17,102 nucleotides of DNA from Monoraphidium neglectum. Its lineage: Eukaryota > Chlorophyta > Chlorophyceae > Sphaeropleales > Selenastraceae. Under the pieces are notes generated by a model. The model did no database searches, was not told the DNA's origin, and saw only the letters and a program-made list of their open reading frames with translations. The DNA lies in NCBI RefSeq assembly GCF_000611645.1, contig NW_014012558.1, positions 1 to 17,102 of the forward strand, given 5' to 3'. A program made the position numbers and the translations under genes. Below are positions 9,210 to 17,102 of this stretch, piece after piece; position 1 is the first letter of the stretch; the number at the start of each line of letters is the position of its first letter.

Positions 9210-9716
9210 GCGAGGCTCACTATGCTTTATCCAGGGGCCATTTGTTGCAGAGCCACGCTTTTTACGTTGTTCGAGACACAACTACCGATCCTATCACCTA
9301 CGCACATCAAGAGCGGTGAGAGTCTTGGGTGCACAACACTGCACGGGCTGCCTGGACCGGACAGCCGTGGCCTCAGGGCCCTGCTAGACTGCCTGCAGCA
9401 AGATATTGTTGTCTGATGACCGACACGCACCACGGCCCGTCGTGGGAGGCACGGCTCTGCAGAGAGGCTTGGCGCGCAGGCCCCTCGTGGGCCACCGCGG
9501 GCCTCTTGCGCGGCACTCCAGGCCCTCAGAGCCTTGTGTGCACCCCTTTTTTGGCCTGCAGGGGGTCGCGGGGGCCTCACAGCTCTCCTCGTGGCATGTG
9601 CCAACAACGTCGATCTCAACACGCACTCGCTGCCGCTGTTGCTCTGCCAGGCTCATAGCCTAGCTTCACGCGCGGCACAATGCCACAGCCACCATATGTT
9701 TGCATTGCCACGCTGA

Positions 9717-12215
<2,499 letters not shown>

Positions 12216-12322
12216 GGGATGCGAGGGTGCAGCCGGCGCACTGTGAAGTGCCTGGCATCGCTCATGCATGGGTTAATCCCAAGTCCGCCTCTTGTACTTT
12301 GCATCACCTCTCGGTGACTGCC

Positions 12323-12327
12323 TGTAA
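12323..12327 (+). terminator. TGTAA poly(A) signal of polyubiquitin gene
   Basis: TGTAA 108 nt after the ubiquitin stop codon, the first such pentamer downstream. It matches the green-algal poly(A) signal and sits at a typical 3' UTR distance. Confidence 0.6.
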
Positions 12328-12379
12328 CTTGTGTACCAAAGTTATGTGCTGCCAATTGCGCCTTGCGGGGTTTGCACCA

Positions 12380-12411
12380 CCCAGGGAGTAGCTGACCCAG
12401 GGAGTAGCTGA
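12380..12411. repeat. Perfect 16-bp tandem duplication (CCCAGGGAGTAGCTGA x2)
   Basis: Two abutting identical copies at 12380-12395 and 12396-12411, just downstream of the putative ubiquitin poly(A) site. Most likely a replication-slippage duplication; no function is evident. Confidence 0.9.
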
Positions 12412-12887
12412 TTGGATTAATGGAGACTCTTAAACCAGTGACAGTCACGGTGATGATCTCATAACTTACTGGGATGGTAAAGTGCAAGTCTGTATGGAGC
12501 TGAGCGAGTGCACCACAAGTACCTCGTAGTCGGCCGTCACCGTCGTACTGGGGGTGTGTGGCGGCAAGTGTGTGGCAAGCAGCAGGGTGCCCAAAGCGAG
12601 AGGGGTATCCCTGCCCCTACTCAAGGATTCAGTGGATTGAGTGCCATTCGGAGGTCCCTGGCCCTTGCAGTCTGATCCATGTCACGTCACCCAGGCTGTG
12701 TCACCACAGTTACTTTGCATCCCTAGCAGCTGGTTGGCAAGCTCCGGTGAGCTCGTGTTCTTTGCCCAGCCCTCAAGTCAAACACAAACTTCTTCTTCCA
12801 ACTGAGCTTTCGATTCTGCGAGCCAAACCACGCGGAGGATCTATTGCTTACCGGTAGTCTTCGCTGAGAGGCTACGCCAGGCTCGCA

Positions 12888-15410
12888 ATGATCAGCAGGA
12901 CAAACCACACGGCTGGTAGGATTAGTGCAACGCGCAGACGACCACGCTGCCTGGAGGCGCCCGTGTCACACGCGACCGCTGCATGGAGGCGTCGCTGCTG
13001 CGTGTGCGCACAACAGGTGAGCAACACGCAAGGCTGGAGTTCTTGGGTGGCTAAAGGTTTGCATGAAAAATGTACATACAGATGCGAAGTCATCATGCCT
13101 GAGATGCACGCCTTTGTGTGCGCTTGCGCAGCCTCTGCCATCTACAAAATCATGTGATCACAATACCAGCGCTGCCTTGTTGTTTACAGGCCTCCAGGCC
13201 GCAAATTCCTTCGACCACCCAGGATGTGATCAAGGCGCAGATCGTGCAGCTCGTCACAAGGTTGGCCTGGGTCCCCACCAACCCAACGCAGCACCAGCTG
13301 CCATCGCCGTGCGGCACCAACAATGCTCGATGCGCCGGCCGCACCCCCTGCACCCCCTCAGGCTCAATGGCAGTGCAGAGACGGACGATCCAGCCCTGCA
13401 GAAGCAGCTGCTGCAGCTGATCGACCAGCTGGCAGCGCTCACCCCCACGCCGCGGCCTGCAGAGTCGCCGCTCATCAACACCACGTGCGCGCCCGCCGAT
13501 GCGACGATGCAGCGGCCGCCGCCGCCCGCCCTGGCTGCCCCGCGGTCCTTGCCGATGTGCCTGCATTTAAGTCATGAGATAGCGGTTGCAGATGCATGTG
13601 GCGCACGGCACCCACCCCATGCCAGGGGCTCCCAGCCTGCCCTCCACAGTTCTTGCGGCCCCACTCGTGCTGCTCTTGATCCACTTGGCAGTTGGGCACT
13701 GCTTTACACTCTGCCGGGCAAGCCCAAGGGTGATGTGGAGCGCTCCGCACTCCAGCAAGCCATGGCCGCAAGCTATGATGTCTCCTACAAGTGAGGCCGC
13801 TTTTGGGAGGGGGGCCGGTGGGTTGGGGCCAGCCACCGCCTCGCGTGGCAGCGCCTCGGCTGTCTGTTGCGAGGGGCAGCCCCGCCCCTCCCGCGCCCGA
13901 CCGCGGCTGGGGATACTCTGCCTGTGTTTGAGTGCCCTGACAAGCTCGCCTCGGGCTGATGACTATGTGCGGCACAGGGGCAGGGGGAGGTTTGCAAGCA
14001 GCCACGGCCCACCGGCGCTGCACGCTCCTGCTGGGTGTGCGTTCGGGCACCCACGGGGCCGGCGTGGGCGTGCCGCTGGCCCGGCGGGCGCGGCTCCCCA
14101 ATGGCGGCAGGGGAGCCTTCATTGCCGCCAGCTGGCCCCAAACCCTCATGCCCTAAGCCCCTCTGCCCCCTCTCTCTCCCCCACCCCTGCCTCCCCAGGT
14201 ACGCCCCAATCCTGGCCGGCAGCGCGGTTGGGCGCAAGGCCGACAGCCGGAAGGCTGTTAAGGCGCGGGGCCAGTTCCAGATATTTGACACGCGGCAGGG
14301 CTGGTGGGCTCGCCAGGGATGCAGCATGCACTTTGGGCCGCTTGGGCGCGAGACACGTCGGAACACTTGCCTGTGTGCGTGACCGGCTCTTCAAGCCTTG
14401 CACAAGCGCGCACAAGCACGTGAAGGCTCTCTGATCAGCTCGGATGCTAATTCGTCCGCTTGTCTCGGGGCGCCACGCCCGCATATTTGCAGGGTCTCCA
14501 ACCAGGCCAAGTTTCAAGTGCTGGGGCAGGAGGTGGGCAGCTGCCCTGCGAGCAGTCTCCTTGCTGCAGCCCCGGTCCAACGTTGTTGGATCCCATGTAT
14601 CACACGCGCTCAGTCAGGGGTAACGCACGAGGCCGCTACTTTCGCTGCTTTCGCGCCTTTGAGGCTGCCAAAAACTTTTCATCATGTGTATGTGGGGCGC
14701 GGCGCATGCAGGGCACTATACAGGTGGATGGGCCGGCTCGGATCGAGGGCAGCGCAGACGGCACCCGGCTGGTGGCAACCTTCACAGCAGCGGAGCTGCG
14801 CTGGGGCAAGCTTGTGCGGTGGGTGGCTCCCCAGGCGGCCGCCACAGTGGCCCCAAGAATGCGGCAGTGGGGCAGGCGCATGCGTGAGTGATTTCAAGGC
14901 AACCTCCTTGATGTGGGTCGCCGCTACAGTTGTTGGGTGGCCGCTCATCTCATACCCCTTCCGCACCTTTTTGTTCCCCTGTCTCTAGGATCCCGTTCCC
15001 CATCGGCGCGTTTGCGCCGACAGGCTACATTGACACGCTGTACCTGGATCACGACCTGCGGGTGGGCGCCTCATTGCCTTGAGCATGCATGCCAAGGGAA
15101 GCTGCACGCGGGATAAGGGCGGTCGGCATGGTGCACACGCGCCCTGCTCTCGCACCGTTGGCCGCCGTGTGTTGTCGCACGCTTTGCGCGACTCCTCACG
15201 CTGCCCTGATAGCCTGACGCCCATAGCGCTTTCCTCCGCCCCTAGCCCCACCGGACCACGGCGCGCCACCTCACGGCGTCGCGCCCGCCGCGCGGCCTGC
15301 AGATCAGCAAGGGCGACAAGGGGTCCTTCTTCATTGCGCGGCGGGCGGAGGGCACCGACATCGCCCCGTTCCTCCCTCGGTCACCATCGCCATCGGCGCA
15401 GGGTCGGTAG
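12888..15410 (+). CDS. Plastid lipid-associated protein / fibrillin (PAP family), nine exons, 284 aa
   Basis: Probable plastoglobule- or thylakoid-associated lipocalin-like protein that binds or organises plastid lipids and prenylquinones. Exons: 12888-13016, 13190-13260, 13362-13484, 13692-13790, 14199-14303, 14493-14532, 14712-14818, 14989-15061, 15303-15410 (855 nt with stop); introns 101-408 bp, GT-AG, phases consistent (0,2,2,2,2,0,2,0). Residues 1-43 are rich in Arg, Ser, Thr and Ala with very few acids, as in a chloroplast transit peptide. PAP signatures: LIDQLAALTPTPRPAESPL, then INTTWALLYT spanning an intron (residues 105-114), FQIFDTRQGWVSNQAKFQVLG, RIPFPIGAFAPTGYIDTLYL, and DHDLRISKGDKGSFFIARR, the diagnostic (Y)LDxDLRIxRGxxG-type C-terminal motif (244-263). 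Exon 6 is a 40-nt microexon. The start ATG is the first one giving a frame that splices into exon 2. The subfamily (FBN number) cannot be set by eye. Candidate TGTAA signals lie about 400 nt downstream. Confidence 0.9.
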
Positions 15411-15806
15411 GCCCCTGGCGCCGGTGTTGTCGTGACGAGTCAATTGGTGCAGCTGTGTGCTGCGAGAGGTTGGCGCCGCATCCCATTGGCGCACATGGCA
15501 AGGGCAAGTGCGAAGTAATCACGAGAGACGGCCAGTGCGATCACGCATGGAGGGCAGTGGCATGAAAACTGTGCGCTCAAAGGAGGGGGGGGGCAGCACG
15601 ACAGGGAACCGCGTACTTTTGCACAGGGTGGGGGAAGGGGGCGGGGGGTCCTGGTATCGGAAGGGTGGGTGAAGCAAGCCAACGTGGCGCACACAGTCTT
15701 GGCTGTCACGATTGCTTATCAGACTGCAAATTTGTCTGGTGCTGCTGGCCAGTCGCACTCGCAAGACACATCTTTTGACTTGGATGCAGAAGGAGCTCGT
15801 CTCACG

Positions 15807-15811
15807 TGTAA
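15807..15811 (+). terminator. Candidate TGTAA poly(A) signal for the PAP/fibrillin gene
   Basis: TGTAA about 397 nt after the TAG at 15408-15410 and apparently the first after it. A second copy is at 15844-15848. Either could serve; the long 3' UTR this implies is normal for green algae. Confidence 0.4.
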
Positions 15812-16169
15812 GACAATCACACCAGAGGCAGGCAGGTCTCATATGTAAACCAAAGATAAGTTCTCTGCTGCTTGACCCCACTCCCACGAGCACCATGCAG
15901 TGTGCTGTATCGGCTGTGGTGGTTGCTTGGCTCTGGGGGAGTGGAGGGTGGTCAGCCCACTGCCACACACAGGCGTCACTAAGCAGGGGTACTTGGCTTC
16001 AGGCGAGGCTCATTGACACTGCAGCAGTTGATAGATTGCAACATGAAGGCTGCTGCAGCGCCGCAGTCTTGAGTGATGTTCAATTTTGCCAACCCCTCCG
16101 ACACTTGCGCATGCGGACATGCTTGCACACATGGCCACATGCGCGTAGATGCGTGTGTACGCGAGCGTT

Positions 16170-16292
16170 CGGGCACACACACGCACGCACGCGCACGCAC
16201 GCACGCACGCACGCACGCATTCACACACACACATACGCATACACACACAAACGCACGCACGCACGCATGCATTCACACGATCACACGCACGT
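16170..16292. repeat. (CA)n/(CACG)n compound microsatellite
   Basis: A run of CACACACACG, then several GCACGCAC units, CACACACACATACG, CACACACAAACG and another ACGCACGCACGC stretch. Nearly every base keeps purine-pyrimidine alternation, which favours Z-DNA. The bases before it (from about 16130) contain the complementary type GTGTGTACGCG, so short hairpins are possible. Intergenic. Confidence 0.92.
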
Positions 16293-16891
16293 GCCTGACT
16301 GCGCGCCCAACCGCAAATTGTCTACATACCCAAGAGTTGGCCCACTGTCCCAGATAAACATTCGTCAGAGATGTTTCTTTTCGTGTTATGATAGTGTGTG
16401 TGCGCAAGCCGCTACCGGATCAAATGAACGACCGCTTGGTGGTGTGAGCCTCATGTGAGCATCCACACTGTCGGCAGTCACGCTGCAGATGCTGATCGCT
16501 GAGACGTTCAGCCTGACAGAGCATCTGTCTCACAACATTTGATTTATGAAAGCAGTCAGCTCGCAATTCCGACCCGATTTGTGCGTTGAAGACCAGATCG
16601 CTGGATTGCTCTGATCGGCCCAGGGCCTGTGTTACCGGCGAACAGAGTAGCCTCTCATGGGGCCAGTGGCGGGCAGGGGCACGCCATGGACCGCCTGCAC
16701 TGCTGCGCATGAGTCGATGCGCGGTAGCGGTTAAGAAAACGGTGCTGCTGCAGATGACAGTCACAGGCTGGTACTACCAGTGTCGCGGAGCCTTGATGTG
16801 CTGAGGAATGCCCTGAATTCCCAAGCTTGGCAGTCACGGTGTCAACGCGTCTGGTGCAGTCGCGGCTGATGGGCTGACACCACCAGCAGCA

Positions 16892-17102
16892 ATGTGTCCC
16901 CCCTTGCCCATCATGAATTGCTCCAGCCGATTCAGACAACCGCGCATACCCACACGATCAGCAGGAGATCAAGACCTTCGCTTCTTTGCAACCACCACCA
17001 TCCATCACTTGACCGCATCGCCAGCCACGGTGCGAAGAGCGCGACGGACCCAAGCTCTCGCTCACCAGGTGGGCTTTGCTGTATCCAAGCCATCGTCCTG
17101 CT
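16892..17102 (+). CDS. Putative first exon of a gene with an organelle-targeting-like N-terminus (partial, runs off window)
   Basis: No homology is recognised. From ATG 16892 (or the in-frame ATG 16913) the frame is open to the window end. From the second ATG it reads MNCSSRFRQPRIPTRSAGDQ, continues through FFATTTIHHLTASPATVRR and reaches TQALAHQ, rich in Arg, Ser, Thr and Ala with only two acidic residues (the two Asp of SAGDQD). This composition resembles a chloroplast or mitochondrial transit peptide. A good donor, CACCAG|GTGGGC, follows at 17068/17069 in phase 0. The nearest in-frame stop upstream is TGA at 16814-16816. The following exons lie outside the window, so this is a composition-based guess. 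Confidence 0.3.
   Translation, partial: MCPPLPIMNCSSRFRQPRIPTRSAGDQDLRFFATTTIHHLTASPATVRRARRTQALAHQVGFAVSKPSSC

Larger units (their letters stand above)
12216..12887. other. Intergenic: polyubiquitin 3' UTR and upstream region of PAP/fibrillin gene
   Basis: Holds the ubiquitin 3' UTR with its TGTAA and the 16-bp tandem duplication at 12380-12411, followed by presumed promoter and 5' UTR of the PAP/fibrillin gene. It is more AT-rich than the genes around it. No supported ORF, RNA gene or clear TATA box. Confidence 0.45.
15411..16891. other. Non-coding intergenic stretch with microsatellite
   Basis: About 1.5 kb with no supported gene. Open frames here are driven by the CA/CG repeat or lack motifs. 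It should contain the 3' UTR of the PAP/fibrillin gene, the G-rich stretch near 15583-15650, the repeat at 16170-16292 and, at the right, the promoter of the putative gene starting at 16892 or 16913. Confidence 0.45.

Noticed and set aside
8928..9663. Short open frames on both strands between the KDM8-like and ubiquitin genes
   Set aside because: All are around 60-130 aa, mutually overlapping, without motifs or matching splice phases; they are typical chance frames in GC-rich DNA.
13586..14434. 282-aa plus-strand open frame across PAP/fibrillin exons 4-5
   Set aside because: It reads the wrong frame through exon 4 and through intron 4. The PAP motifs appear only in the spliced phase.
15979..16458. 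Open frames in the CA/CG microsatellite (His/Thr/Ala/Arg or Cys/Val repeats)
   Set aside because: Repeat-generated frames with no coding evidence.

Overview
This window looks like nuclear DNA from a GC-rich green alga (Chlorophyta; chlorophycean or trebouxiophycean, species not determined). The signs are many short GT-AG introns with pyrimidine-rich ends, a pentanucleotide TGTAA about 110-400 nt after several stop codons (the usual green-algal poly(A) signal), plant-type residues in ubiquitin, a plastid-targeted PAP/fibrillin protein, GC-rich codons with Ala/Gly/Gln runs, and (TG)n/(CACG)n microsatellites. There are no operons, ribosome binding sites or bacterial features. All gene models were spliced by eye from the sequence, and intron phases were checked for consistency at every junction in the four complete models.

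Layout. (1) 1-1141, minus strand: 3' part of an unrecognised Ala/Gly-rich protein gene that runs off the left edge; its 5' exons are not resolved. (2) 2089-4983, minus strand: a six-exon tubulin-tyrosine-ligase-family (TTL/TTLL) gene, 604 aa, with one apparent GC-AG intron and a (TG)n tract in its last intron. (3) 4984-5629: a 646-bp divergent promoter region. (4) 5630-8586, plus strand: a six-exon JmjC dioxygenase of the KDM8/JMJD5 type, 612 aa, with a polyglutamine tract near the N-terminus. (5) 9780-12215, plus strand: a six-exon polyubiquitin gene encoding five ubiquitins plus a C-terminal Cys; each of the five repeats is cut by an intron at exactly the same place, the Gly35 codon. (6) 12888-15410, plus strand: a nine-exon plastid lipid-associated protein (PAP/fibrillin), 284 aa, with a likely transit peptide. 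(7) 15411-16891: non-coding, with a large CA/CG-type microsatellite. (8) 16892-17102: a possible first exon of another gene with an organelle-targeting-like N-terminus, cut by the right edge.

The genes look like ordinary neighbours in a compact algal genome, not a functional cluster. The only suggestive pairing is the head-to-head TTL-like and KDM8-like genes, which could share a promoter. I found no evidence of a new multi-gene system. The most unusual structure is the polyubiquitin gene, where exon plus intron appears to be the amplified unit.
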